A DNA stretch of 41,153 nt from a bacterium (lineage in GTDB: Bacteria; Zixibacteria; MSB-5A5; GN15; FEB-12): the NCBI GenBank assembly GCA_030605565.1, contig JAUWIB010000076.1, positions 1 through 41,153 on the forward strand, given 5' to 3'. Numbering within the stretch: the first letter of the stretch is position 1; each line of letters opens with the position of its first letter. Positions 32,146 to 40,731 of the stretch are shown here, piece after piece. The position numbers and the translations under genes are program-made. Under the pieces are notes generated by a model, which did not search any database, was not told where the DNA came from, and was given only the letters and a program-made list of their open reading frames with translations.

Positions 32146-34401
32146 ATGTTCTCGCTGATTCTGAAAATCAAAAGGCGCATCAAGAAGGTTCTCAAGGTCC
32201 AGAGTGAGAGCCGGCAGTTGCCGCGAACTTCGGTTCACTCACGGACCAGAAAGCTGCTCTTGCTGCTGTTGGCCTCGGTGCTGATTGGTGTCTTCTACCC
32301 GGGCGAGGACCTTTACGATCCACTGGACATGCCGCGTGAAGGCGAGATCGCGCGTGAGGATGTCATAGCCCCCTTCCAAATCACGGTACACAAGACTGAT
32401 CGCGAGTTGGACGAAGAAGAGCAGATGATTCGACTGACGGTGCCGCTGATGGTGGACTGTGATATCGAGGCGGCAGAGGAGGCCGCGAGAGGGCTGGGGC
32501 GGTTTCTGGCGGCGGTCGATTTCCTGAAGGATTCTATAACTCTTGTCGCGCCACCAAGCGAAAGAGAGTTCGAGGCGAGCCTGTCTGAGATGTTTCCTTT
32601 ACTGAGCCGCGACGCCATCAAAGAATCATTCAACCGCGATGATCTCAAGAAGACCGTGGCGGTGCTCGAAGAAGTACTGCGCGACGAGATCTACGAGGTC
32701 GGTGTCATGCTCGACCGTACCGCCCTGAAAAAAGCCGTGGGGAGAAACGTCCTTATCAGACGGGACGACAGAGAGAATGTTTATAATCGAGACCGGATTC
32801 TGAATTCGGCGGAAGCCAACGGTCGGTTACTGACGGCGTTGAACCATCGTCGCGCCACGGACTCTCTGGATGTAGAATATTCGTATCTGATCGGGCACGC
32901 TTTCATAAAGCCCAACCTTACCGTTAACACTCCCGAGTACCAGCGCCGTCTGCAATTGGAATTATCGTCAATCGACAGGATCAAGGAGGTGGTTGAGGAG
33001 GGTGAAATAATAGTGCGCGATGGTGTGCGCATCACCGGGCGACAGCAGGCCGTACTGGAACAGATGGCGCGCACGATGCGTTCCGAAGCGATCCAACAGG
33101 GCTGGCCTGCGGCTTTCCTGCCGGTGCTGGCGCGCGTGATCCTTGTCCTGGCGGCCTTTTCGAGTCTGTACATTTTCCTCTATTACTTCAGACGCGAGAT
33201 ATTCAACTCCAATCCCAAGCTGCTGGCATTGTTCCTGGTATTTACTCTGCAACTGTTCTTGATCCATCTCTTGTCGCGATGGGGCATCTCAAGTAATCTC
33301 TATCCACTGGCCGTGCTGCCGGTGATGGTTACAATCCTGTTCGACACTGAGGTCGGCATTCTTTCAACCCTGACGCTGGCGTTGCTGTTGGGCATGATGC
33401 ACCGATTCGATTTCACCATCACCCTTGCTGCTATGGCCGTTGGAACGGTGGCCACGTTGAGTTCCCGACGTGTCCGCAAGCGGTCGCACTTTTTTCGGAT
33501 TATGCTTGCTACCGCGATTGCCAGCGGTCTGTATGTTTTCCTGGTCGAACACCTCAAGTTTGCGCCCACCGATGAGATACTCGTTGAGGCCGGCTATGGT
33601 CTGGTCAGCGGCATGGTTTCGGTGCTGTTGGTTATCGGTGTGCTGCCGTTTTTTGAGTCGCTGTTCGGGATCACTACTGATATCACGCTCTTGGAGTTGT
33701 CGGACATGAATCATCCTCTGCTGAAACGGTTGGCCGTTGAGGCGCCCGGGACCTACCAGCATTCCATTATTGTCGGCAACCTGTCTGAGTCGGCCGCTAA
33801 GGCCATCGGCGCCAATTCGCTACTGGCCCGGGTTGGAGCTTACTATCATGACATCGGCAAAATCGAGGTGCCGGAGTATTTCGTCGAGAACCAACTCAGC
33901 GTAAAGTCGAAACACGATGCGTTGTCACCATCCATGTCGTCCCTGATTCTGTCGTCACACGTCAAGCGGGGCCGCCAGTTGGGCGAGGAGGCGGATATCC
34001 CCGACGACGTGCTCAATTTCGTCGAAGAACACCACGGCACCATTGTTCAGTCTTTCTTCTACAACCGAGCTCTCGAGCAGGGTGAGGATCCGTCGGTGAT
34101 CGACAAGTACCGCTACCCGGGACCAAAACCACAGATCAGAGAAACCGCCATCGCCATGCTGGCCGATGCCGTCGAAGCGGCCAGTCGCACTCTGGATGAA
34201 CCGAAGCCGGCGCGGATGGAAAACCTCATACAGAAGATAATCAACGATCGGTTTCAATCCGGCGAACTGGATCAATGCCCGCTCACCCTGAAGGACCTGG
34301 CCAGAATCAAGGAAGCCTTTGCCCAGGTGTTGATCGCTTCGTTCCATCATCGTGTCGTCTATCCTTCGACGTCCGATGATTTGGAGGCAGCCACCGAATG
34401 A
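32146..34401 (+). CDS. pgpH: 7TM-HD protein, probable c-di-AMP phosphodiesterase PgpH
   Basis: A 751-residue membrane protein. One N-terminal membrane segment (about 40-60) precedes a large outer 7TMR-HDED domain (about 80-300). Seven membrane helices follow (about 320-510), then a cytoplasmic HD domain. The metal site includes H568-D569 in YYHDIGKIEVP, with further conserved His in 'SLILSSHVKRG' and 'FVEEHHG'. Members of this family split cyclic di-AMP, as shown for Listeria PgpH. The order phoH-pgpH-ybeY-corC is widely conserved in bacteria. The 3' end overlaps ybeY by four bases. Confidence 0.93.
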   Translation: MFSLILKIKRRIKKVLKVQSESRQLPRTSVHSRTRKLLLLLLASVLIGVFYPGEDLYDPLDMPREGEIAREDVIAPFQITVHKTDRELDEEEQMIRLTVPLMVDCDIEAAEEAARGLGRFLAAVDFLKDSITLVAPPSEREFEASLSEMFPLLSRDAIKESFNRDDLKKTVAVLEEVLRDEIYEVGVMLDRTALKKAVGRNVLIRRDDRENVYNRDRILNSAEANGRLLTALNHRRATDSLDVEYSYLIGHAFIKPNLTVNTPEYQRRLQLELSSIDRIKEVVEEGEIIVRDGVRITGRQQAVLEQMARTMRSEAIQQGWPAAFLPVLARVILVLAAFSSLYIFLYYFRREIFNSNPKLLALFLVFTLQLFLIHLLSRWGISSNLYPLAVLPVMVTILFDTEVGILSTLTLALLLGMMHRFDFTITLAAMAVGTVATLSSRRVRKRSHFFRIMLATAIASGLYVFLVEHLKFAPTDEILVEAGYGLVSGMVSVLLVIGVLPFFESLFGITTDITLLELSDMNHPLLKRLAVEAPGTYQHSIIVGNLSESAAKAIGANSLLARVGAYYHDIGKIEVPEYFVENQLSVKSKHDALSPSMSSLILSSHVKRGRQLGEEADIPDDVLNFVEEHHGTIVQSFFYNRALEQGEDPSVIDKYRYPGPKPQIRETAIAMLADAVEAASRTLDEPKPARMENLIQKIINDRFQSGELDQCPLTLKDLARIKEAFAQVLIASFHHRVVYPSTSDDLEAATE

Positions 34402-34829
34402 GATTGTCAATTCATAAAGAGACTCCAGCCAGGCTACCGTCGACCCGTTTGATGCGCTTGTTCAAGATGGTGGCCGATGCTGAGGCGCCGCGCAACGACG
34501 GGAACGTGAATCTCGTTTTCACTACCGACACAAGAATCCGCCGCCTTAACCGTCAGTTTCGCAGTATTGACCGAACCACCGATGTCCTGTCGTTTCATCT
34601 GGATGAACCGGACGATACCGACCAAACCTTTGGTGAGATATATATCAGTGTCGCCATGGCCGTCAGGCAGGCCGCTGAATATGGTCACGGTCGGTACGAG
34701 GAGTATCTGAGGCTCGCCTGCCACGGGTTTCTGCATTTGTTCGGTTATGATCACACTGAGCCTGCACAACAGAAGAAGATGGCCTCAAGGGAGGAGTTCT
34801 ATTTGGCCCGTCTTTATGGAGCCGGATGA
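34398..34829 (+). CDS. ybeY: Endoribonuclease YbeY (rRNA maturation)
   Basis: A zinc enzyme of 143 residues that trims 16S rRNA and takes part in 70S quality control. The metal motif HGFLHLFGYDH with three His is intact near the C-terminus, and 'LNRQFRSIDRTTDVLSFHLDEP' matches the family's substrate-binding strand. The start overlaps the pgpH stop (ATGA) and the end overlaps the corC start, so the three are translated together. The length is normal. Confidence 0.95.
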   Translation: MRLSIHKETPARLPSTRLMRLFKMVADAEAPRNDGNVNLVFTTDTRIRRLNRQFRSIDRTTDVLSFHLDEPDDTDQTFGEIYISVAMAVRQAAEYGHGRYEEYLRLACHGFLHLFGYDHTEPAQQKKMASREEFYLARLYGAG

Positions 34830-36094
34830 GCATGATTGAACTGATCGGTTTGTCCCTGATCATTCTGTGTTATGTCACAGCCTATCTCGTTGCCCTGTAT
34901 GCGCGCGCTGTCTACATCGATCCGGATGATGTAGAGGAGATCGGTCCGGGACTACCCCATGGCAAACGCAGCTTTCTGATCCGCCTGGCCGATGACCCAC
35001 GCGCCTTTGTCCAGATCGCATTGGTTTACAACTCGGCGGCGCTGATCGTATCAACATTGGCGACAGTACGTGTGCTGGAGAGATTTGCCCAGCGTCTGGA
35101 GATAGCGCCGCATTCGCTGATCGTCGTGGGACTTATCCTGGTTTGGCTCTCATTTGTTCTGGTCGTCGAGTACCTGACCCGTCGCGCTTCACGGCGCGCC
35201 GTTAGTCCTCGAATGCTGCGACACCTGTGGATCATCGCTTCCATCTATGTCGCATGCTACCCCGTCATCTGGATTTACCGACGCGCGCTGGAGAGGGCGC
35301 AGGGAAACACGCCGGTGTCGGAGGAAGAAAAAGAAGAGATCGTCGAACGCGCCATCGAAACTCTGGCCGAGGAGGCGGGGATTAGCGAGACGATTGTCGA
35401 AGACGAAGAGAAGCAGATGATCGGCCAGATCTTCCTGCTGGACCAGACCGTCGTACGAGAAATCATGGTTCCCCGGATTGATATCACCGGCGTCGAGAAA
35501 GGACTGAGCTTCCGAGGAATCCGCGAACTGGTGCTCGCGGACGGGCATTCACGCTACCCTGTTTACGACGGAGCCATCGACAAGATTATCGGACTTGTCT
35601 ATGTCAAGGATCTGTTTTCCAACATGCCGGAAGCTGGTGAGAAGTTCGTTATTGAGACCTACCTGCGAGATCCGTACTTCGTGCCCGAGACGAAGATAAT
35701 CGGCGAGTTGCTGCAGGAGTTCAAGTCAAAGAGATTCCATATCGCTATCGTGGTCGACGAGTACGGCGGCATAGCCGGGTTGGTAACATTGGAAGATATA
35801 CTCGAGGAAATCTTCGGTGAGATACAGGATGAACATGACGCCGAAGAGGCTGAGTTCACTGAGCTTCCCGACGGGCGTTATCGAGTGAGTTCCGGTTTGC
35901 TGGTTGAGAAGCTGCAGGACTATCTCGACACCGACCATGAGCAGGGTGACTATGATACGGTCGGTGGCCTGATCTATGATCTTGTCGGATCCGTCCCCAG
36001 GGAAGGGCAAAGGGTCCAGTGGCACGACATCGAGTTCGAGTTGGAGCGGGTCGAGGGTCAGCGAATTCTTCTTGTGATCGCGACAAAAAGGTAG
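34826..36094 (+). CDS. CNNM/CorC-type CBS-domain membrane protein
   Basis: A 422-residue membrane protein with three parts. The N-terminal DUF21 domain has about three or four membrane helices (to about residue 155). A CBS pair occupies about 205-325, starting with 'REIMVPRIDITGV' and including 'HIAIVVDEYGGIAGLVTLEDILEEIFGEI'. The CorC_HlyC domain closes the protein (about 335-420). Members export or regulate Mg2+ or other divalent cations; the older name hemolysin is misleading. The ATG overlaps the ybeY stop. It is the last gene of the conserved unit; a weak stem lies downstream (36139-36183). Confidence 0.9.
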   Translation: MSMIELIGLSLIILCYVTAYLVALYARAVYIDPDDVEEIGPGLPHGKRSFLIRLADDPRAFVQIALVYNSAALIVSTLATVRVLERFAQRLEIAPHSLIVVGLILVWLSFVLVVEYLTRRASRRAVSPRMLRHLWIIASIYVACYPVIWIYRRALERAQGNTPVSEEEKEEIVERAIETLAEEAGISETIVEDEEKQMIGQIFLLDQTVVREIMVPRIDITGVEKGLSFRGIRELVLADGHSRYPVYDGAIDKIIGLVYVKDLFSNMPEAGEKFVIETYLRDPYFVPETKIIGELLQEFKSKRFHIAIVVDEYGGIAGLVTLEDILEEIFGEIQDEHDAEEAEFTELPDGRYRVSSGLLVEKLQDYLDTDHEQGDYDTVGGLIYDLVGSVPREGQRVQWHDIEFELERVEGQRILLVIATKR

Positions 36095-36195
36095 TCATCT
36101 GGTGTTCTGTCCCAGGATTAGCTTCACTCAGTCTTGCGCCCCACGTGTCTTCAGACCCGGCGGGAAACCGTCGCCACGCGGGGTGATCTGTGTAC

Positions 36196-36245
36196 GACCG
36201 GGTACATAGGTTACACATTAGACCGGGCACATGGGTAACACTTTT
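36196..36245. repeat. Tandem 25-bp repeat, possible insertion-sequence end
   Basis: Two head-to-tail units, GACCGGGYACATRGGTWACAC plus four variable bases, occupy 36196-36220 and 36221-36245. Tandem sites of this form, reading GTGTTACCCATGTGCCCGGTC in the other direction, recall the transposase-binding ends of some IS481-like elements. No transposase gene is next to it, so this would be a solo end. The family assignment is from memory and uncertain. Confidence 0.45.
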
Positions 36246-36367
36246 TTCTAATTCTGTTCTTTTTTGTCATCTTTATTATCCCGTCTTTTTGGTTTCCGTG
36301 GAAGATGAATTAGCCGGTGGGCGTCGTATGTCCACATGCGATGCCGTGGAATCCGGCTTGACCGGAT

Positions 36368-36387
36368 GGCAGATGTGGACATCTGCC
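36368..36387. repeat. Perfect inverted repeat with 9-bp arms
   Basis: GGCAGATGT and ACATCTGCC are exact reverse complements separated by GG. It lies in the gap between the CorC-type gene and the response regulator. It may be a protein-binding site or part of a dispersed repeat; nothing shows which. Confidence 0.5.
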
Positions 36388-36528
36388 GTTCACCTACAAC
36401 CGGGGTCCGGTTTCCCTTCGCGACATGAACGACTGGAGTTCGCCAGTATGACAATGATAGAGAGGAGGGATTGGCGCCGACGTAGGTGTCGAGGTTGATA
36501 TGCGCGCACGGATTCTGCGCTACTTCTG

Positions 36529-36936
36529 CTAAGGTATTACGGCCGATGCCTTGGTGCGGGATCGGAGATTCTTCCGTAACACTTCCCGCAGCGTTTCGGC
36601 GATTTCAACGTTCTTGAAAGGCTTGGCGATGAAAGCATCAGCCCCGGCTTTCAAGGCTTCCTCTGCCGAATACTTACCAGCGTAGGCTGTGATCAGGATG
36701 ACGCTGATTTCGGGGTATCGTGACTGTATCTCCGACAGCAAGGCGATGCCATCCATATTGGGCATTTTGATATCCGAAATGACAATGTCGCACGACGCTT
36801 CGGATAGGCGATCCAAGGCATCATGGCCGTCGCATGCCTGACGAACCCGGTACCCCTCGCGGCCTACGATCCGGGCTAAAATCTGTCTGATGAAGGTCTC
36901 ATCGTCGACAATCAATACATCTGCTCGCGGATCCAT
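36529..36936 (-). CDS. Single-domain response regulator (CheY-like)
   Basis: A 135-residue receiver domain with no output domain. The phosphorylated residue is D55 in VISDIKMPNMDG. The acidic pocket is D11-D12 in LIVDDE, the conserved Thr is in ILITAY, and the Lys is in FIAKPF, so all switch residues are present. The ATG has AGGAGGGAAGG upstream. No histidine kinase is near, so it probably receives phosphate from a kinase encoded elsewhere and acts by binding a partner. The last ten residues are basic and unstructured. Confidence 0.92.
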   Translation of the reverse strand: MDPRADVLIVDDETFIRQILARIVGREGYRVRQACDGHDALDRLSEASCDIVISDIKMPNMDGIALLSEIQSRYPEISVILITAYAGKYSAEEALKAGADAFIAKPFKNVEIAETLREVLRKNLRSRTKASAVIP

Positions 36937-37166
36937 CCTTCCCTCCTGCTACCGATTATCCAACTGGGCCGATGAATGCCATCGACCGGTACATTACCTC
37001 TGTTATCGGAATTTCGTCGCTGAGTTTTACCACAATTCTCTTTATCCTCACGCTATTACCGCGTTTATCATGCAGCTACACCTTGGTTACCGCCAAATGA
37101 AGCAGTATAACAAGGACTTAAGGGTCATTGCATTACTTATGGTGCGGTGGCCGGGGTGATCGCCGA

Positions 37167-37388
37167 TTATTGGTTCCAGACGAAATGAGCGTACAGCAGC
37201 AAGGCCAGAACGAGACTGAACATAAGGCCGGACAGGAACCCGACCCTGAAGGTCCGGTATTTGGCCAAACGAGTCTTCGTCTTGCCGGCTTCAGACAGGT
37301 CGGCCTGGCAGTGCTTGCACCGAGTCGCTCCGGCCATGATCGGTTCCAGACAGAAGGGGCACTTCTGGAGTTGTTTTGCGACTGACAT
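37167..37388 (-). CDS. Small zinc-ribbon membrane protein
   Basis: A 73-residue protein with a CPFC...CKHC zinc-ribbon (residues 10-30, two CxxC knuckles) followed by a basic linker and one membrane helix (about 50-68). Such zinc-ribbon plus helix proteins are common and mostly uncharacterised; the ribbon would face the cytoplasm. The ribosome site is weak, but the paired cysteines and clean helix make it a credible gene. It lies between the response regulator and the GH57 gene, in the same direction as both. Confidence 0.75.
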   Translation of the reverse strand: MSVAKQLQKCPFCLEPIMAGATRCKHCQADLSEAGKTKTRLAKYRTFRVGFLSGLMFSLVLALLLYAHFVWNQ

Positions 37389-37450
37389 ACCGATATCATG
37401 TCCTGCCGGCTGGTTTCAATCAACCAAAAAAGATGCAACCTCAAGTGAGG

Positions 37451-37483
37451 CCTGAACAGGCGAGTAGAGCGGGCCTGTTCAGG
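37451..37483 (-). terminator. Stem-loop at the end of the GH57 gene
   Basis: CCTGAACAGGC (37451-37461) pairs perfectly with GCCTGTTCAGG (37473-37483) around an 11-base loop. It overlaps the GH57 stop codon. A T-run (TCTTTTTT on the minus strand) comes about 20 bases later, after a small CCTC/GAGG stem, so it is a possible terminator rather than a textbook one. Confidence 0.55.
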
Positions 37484-39233
37484 GCTGCATCAATGCTTCC
37501 GCCGGAAACTCAACGGTGGCAAACCAGCTTAGGTCGATATCGTCAAACAGACAATCCCGTTTCTTACAATCGTCGAAGAACTGACGATCTCCCGGTTTCA
37601 GTGTGTGTCCGTCGAACTTATTCTCGGCTATCTCGACCAGTCGTTGGAAGTCGGCGAAATGCTCGCTAATTCTGAGTTCGCCATAATCGCGGGCGGCCCA
37701 GGTCGAAATGAGAAATTGCCAATCGGATGCTGACAGCAGCATAAGTTCACGGGCCATCTGTTTGAGGATATCTTCCAGTTCTCGGTCACTCTTATCCGAT
37801 AGCGATGACCATCGCTGGGCCAGCGCGCACATCTTGTCCTCAGCTTCGTAGATGTGTTGCCAGGTCCACTCGGTATGTTTATTGAGCCAGATATAGTGAT
37901 GGTTTCCCTGACCCCAGCTTCCTTCCGGAATAGATACCACGCGGGTCGGCTGAGTGCGCTTGAGATGTTCGCTGAGGAACGTGAGTTCGACTTCGTTACT
38001 CTGAGCGAGACTACGCACCACGTGTTTGAGAAAGTGCGGTCCCTCGAACCACCAGTGTCCGAAAAGTTCGGCGTCGTAAGGTGCTACGAGGATTCCCGGT
38101 TCACCGCCGGCATCATTATAGGCGGAAAGAATGTCGGTCACCTTGCCCGCAAAGTGATCGCCATTCTCAGGAATGCGGCTCATGGCGCGTTCCATGGAGT
38201 ATGGCGCCTTATCAGCCAGGTCGGCCTTGACCGAAGTGACCGCCCAGTAACGGTGACCGCCGGGGAATCGCTTCTTGTGGAAATCCAGGTAATTGCCATC
38301 GCCCGGATAACCGTGCTCGCCGGACCAGACCAACAGCCCGGTCTCAGGATCGCGCGTGAATATCGCCGTGGGTTTCTTGCCTTCCGGTGAAGAACTGACC
38401 AGATAGACTTCGCGCGGCGTCTTGTCCTTCTCCTCTTGACGAGGCTGATATTGCTCCTGGAACTGTCCCCACAGTTGCTTCAGAGCATCAAAGCGATCAA
38501 CATAGACGCCGATCGACTTGCCGCCTTTTAGCAGCGCGGAGTCGATGATAAAGAAATCCAGCCCGTTTTCGGTGAGGAATTCGTCAACGCCTTTGCGAGC
38601 GTACGGTTCCGGGTTGTCCTCGGCAGCTACGGGTCGGGTCCAATTGTAACGTGGTCGGTAGGCGCACTCGGGCAGCCACATTCCCTGGGGTTCCCGTCCG
38701 AAATGCTGGCGGTAATTGCGCACCGCCATCTTCGTTTGGGCCTGCAATGATTCATCGCGCGACAGAAGAGGGTAGTACCCATGGGTGGCGCCGCAGGTGA
38801 TGATCTCCAGACAGCCGGCATCCTGCAGTTTCCTGAATTCGTAGATGACATCCTGCCCAATGGAACCATAGTACTCCAGAGTGTTGCCGTAGAATTCTTC
38901 CCAGTAGCGAGCTGTCGTCAGCATTGTCTGATCGTTGAAACGGTAGAATTCCTCACTGTCCTTTTGAGCGGCTTCAATCTTCTGACGGAGATAAAGAGTG
39001 AATTCATCCTTGAATGAATTGTCCGCGAGCTGTTCGCACAATACCGGCGACAGGCCGATGGTAAGCTTGGGACGGCAACCCTCGGCCTGCAGTTCGTTCA
39101 TCATTTGGATAATCGGCAAGTAGGTTTCGGCCACCGCCTCGCTTAACCAGTCGGTACCGTGGGGCCACCGCCCATGTGAGAGAACATATGGCAGGTGGCT
39201 GTGCAGGACAAAAGCGAAATAACCGCGGGTCAC
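37479..39233 (-). CDS. GH57 family enzyme, probable 1,4-alpha-glucan branching enzyme
   Basis: A cytoplasmic glycoside hydrolase family 57 protein of 584 residues. It begins with the GH57 block 'FAFVLHSHLPYV'. It contains 'GMWLPECAYRP', where Glu is the expected nucleophile, and 'APYDAELFGHWWFEGPHFL', holding the catalytic Asp. The C-terminal helical DUF1957 part includes 'SWGQGNHHYIWLN' and 'LMLLSASDWQFLIST', which points to branching activity in glycogen synthesis rather than amylase. The GTG start overlaps the DUF3467 gene stop (GTGA) and has GGAGGAG upstream, so the two are translated together. Substrate choice cannot be confirmed from the sequence alone. Confidence 0.88.
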   Translation of the reverse strand: MTRGYFAFVLHSHLPYVLSHGRWPHGTDWLSEAVAETYLPIIQMMNELQAEGCRPKLTIGLSPVLCEQLADNSFKDEFTLYLRQKIEAAQKDSEEFYRFNDQTMLTTARYWEEFYGNTLEYYGSIGQDVIYEFRKLQDAGCLEIITCGATHGYYPLLSRDESLQAQTKMAVRNYRQHFGREPQGMWLPECAYRPRYNWTRPVAAEDNPEPYARKGVDEFLTENGLDFFIIDSALLKGGKSIGVYVDRFDALKQLWGQFQEQYQPRQEEKDKTPREVYLVSSSPEGKKPTAIFTRDPETGLLVWSGEHGYPGDGNYLDFHKKRFPGGHRYWAVTSVKADLADKAPYSMERAMSRIPENGDHFAGKVTDILSAYNDAGGEPGILVAPYDAELFGHWWFEGPHFLKHVVRSLAQSNEVELTFLSEHLKRTQPTRVVSIPEGSWGQGNHHYIWLNKHTEWTWQHIYEAEDKMCALAQRWSSLSDKSDRELEDILKQMARELMLLSASDWQFLISTWAARDYGELRISEHFADFQRLVEIAENKFDGHTLKPGDRQFFDDCKKRDCLFDDIDLSWFATVEFPAEALMQP

Positions 39234-39562
39234 TTCTCCTCCTCGGTCGGAATCGTGGAACTGGCCTCAAAACCGATTGTCTGAGACATTTTATCCACAC
39301 TACCGTGGATCTTGATCTCGCCGAACTGCTTTTCGAACTTCTTCAGATTGTCCTCCAACGCCTTAGACATCAACTTGGCGTGCATCGGGGTCATTATGAT
39401 CCGCGCCAGTACACGTGCTTTGGGTGATCGTGGCATCACTCGGGCGAAATCGAATACGATCTCCGTCGGGGAGTGCATTATCATACACAGATTAGCATAG
39501 ATCCCCTCGGCTTCTTTGTCGCCCAATTCGACTTTTATCTGTTGCTGCGGGTGTTGCTGCAT
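39230..39562 (-). CDS. DUF3467 protein
   Basis: A small soluble protein of 110 residues of the DUF3467 family, whose role is unknown. The body runs 'QIKVELGDKEAEGIYANLCMI' to 'TEIVFDFARVMP' and 'ARVLARIIMTPMHAKLMSKALEDNLKKFEKQFGEI', which is the family pattern. I chose the ATG at 39562, after AAAGAGA and at the edge of the conserved part; the frame is open 50 codons further up without homology. It overlaps the GH57 gene by four bases, so a link to glycogen handling is possible but unproven. Confidence 0.82.
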   Translation of the reverse strand: MQQHPQQQIKVELGDKEAEGIYANLCMIMHSPTEIVFDFARVMPRSPKARVLARIIMTPMHAKLMSKALEDNLKKFEKQFGEIKIHGSVDKMSQTIGFEASSTIPTEEEK

Positions 39563-39705
39563 TTTTCTCTTTGTTCCTTTTTTCAAATGACAGGATTTCT
39601 TAACTTGTTCCGGTAAGGCCATTTTAATATATTTGTTACCTAAGTCAACCTTATTTGGGTAAAATGCCCTTGCGTGGACAACCCTAACGGCCGAGAGGTT
39701 GGAAA

Positions 39706-40731
39706 TTGGCACTGACGAATAGCAGGATTGAACAGTTGGTCGATAATTTCGGCCGGTCGAAGATACTCATTTTGGGCGATATCATGCTCGACGAGTACTT
39801 ACTCGGTGTGGTCGACCGTATTTCGCCCGAAGCTCCGGTGCCTGTTGTGGAGATCACTTCCAGCAAGCAACTCCTGGGTGGATCAGCCAACGTGGCGGCC
39901 AACATCCGCGCTCTCGGTGAGCAACCAATCCTTCTGGGCGTAGTCGGCCCGGATGAAGCCTCAATCAAACTCAATGGTCTGCTGCAACAGAAGGACATCA
40001 CGGCCGACGCCATTATTACCGATGAAGGTCGGCAGACTACTATCAAGACCCGCATTATTGCGCATGGCCAGCAGGTGGTGCGGGCCGATCGGGAGGACCG
40101 CCACGAACTCTCGGAACAAACCGAACAGCGGGTGCTCGACAAATTCGATTCGTGGGCCGATGAAATCCAGGCGGTAATCATATCCGATTACGGAAAAGGT
40201 GTCATCACTGCCAGTCTGCTCGAGCGGGTGATCCAGATCTGCCAGGACAAGAAAATCTTTATTGCCGTCGACCCCAAGGAAACGCACTTTTTCAACTATC
40301 GGCACGTGTCCTTGATTACGCCCAACCACCACGAAGCTGGATTTGCTTATGGCCTTCGGATTCGCACCGAGTCCGACCTACTGGAGGTGGGCGCCGGACT
40401 GCTGAAAAAACTCGAGGCGCGTTCGATCTTGATTACACGTGGGCAGAATGGCATGTCCCTTTTTCAGGACGGCGGCGAACCGACTCATATCCCCACTTTT
40501 GCGCGCAAGGTGTTTGATGTCACCGGCGCCGGTGATACTGTCATTGCCACCTTTGTAGCAGCCGTCTGTGCCGGCGCCGATCTGGTGGAGGCGGCTGTGG
40601 TCGCCAATGCCGCCGCCGGTATCACTATCGGTGAGATCGGTACGGCCAGCGTCACGCCCGCTCAACTACGGCAGGAACTGCTATTGAATGTCAAAAACGG
40701 CAATCTTGTCACCACCCACAGCAGTTCGTGA
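39706..40731 (+). CDS. rfaE1: D-glycero-beta-D-manno-heptose-7-phosphate kinase
   Basis: A 341-residue PfkB-type sugar kinase that makes heptose 1,7-bisphosphate for the LPS inner core. The N-terminus has 'ILILGDIMLDEYLLG', then 'SPEAPVPVVE' and 'LGGSANVAANIRALG', which mark the RfaE domain I family. The catalytic 'DVTGAGDTVIATF' block (GAGD with the base Asp) lies near the end. The start is a TTG with GAGAGG seven bases upstream; no ATG is available in the region. The adenylyltransferase partner, fused to it in E. coli HldE, is here a separate, overlapping gene downstream. Confidence 0.94.
   Translation: MALTNSRIEQLVDNFGRSKILILGDIMLDEYLLGVVDRISPEAPVPVVEITSSKQLLGGSANVAANIRALGEQPILLGVVGPDEASIKLNGLLQQKDITADAIITDEGRQTTIKTRIIAHGQQVVRADREDRHELSEQTEQRVLDKFDSWADEIQAVIISDYGKGVITASLLERVIQICQDKKIFIAVDPKETHFFNYRHVSLITPNHHEAGFAYGLRIRTESDLLEVGAGLLKKLEARSILITRGQNGMSLFQDGGEPTHIPTFARKVFDVTGAGDTVIATFVAAVCAGADLVEAAVVANAAAGITIGEIGTASVTPAQLRQELLLNVKNGNLVTTHSSS

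Larger units (their letters stand above)
36095..36528. other. Intergenic region with repeat relics
   Basis: No convincing gene. Just after the CorC-type gene an imperfect stem, CCCCACGTG against CACGCGGGG (36139-36147/36175-36183), could end transcription, though no T-run follows directly. The two 25-bp repeats at 36196-36245 and a 20-base inverted repeat at 36368-36387 lie further on. The rest is mixed sequence between two genes that read toward each other. Confidence 0.5.
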
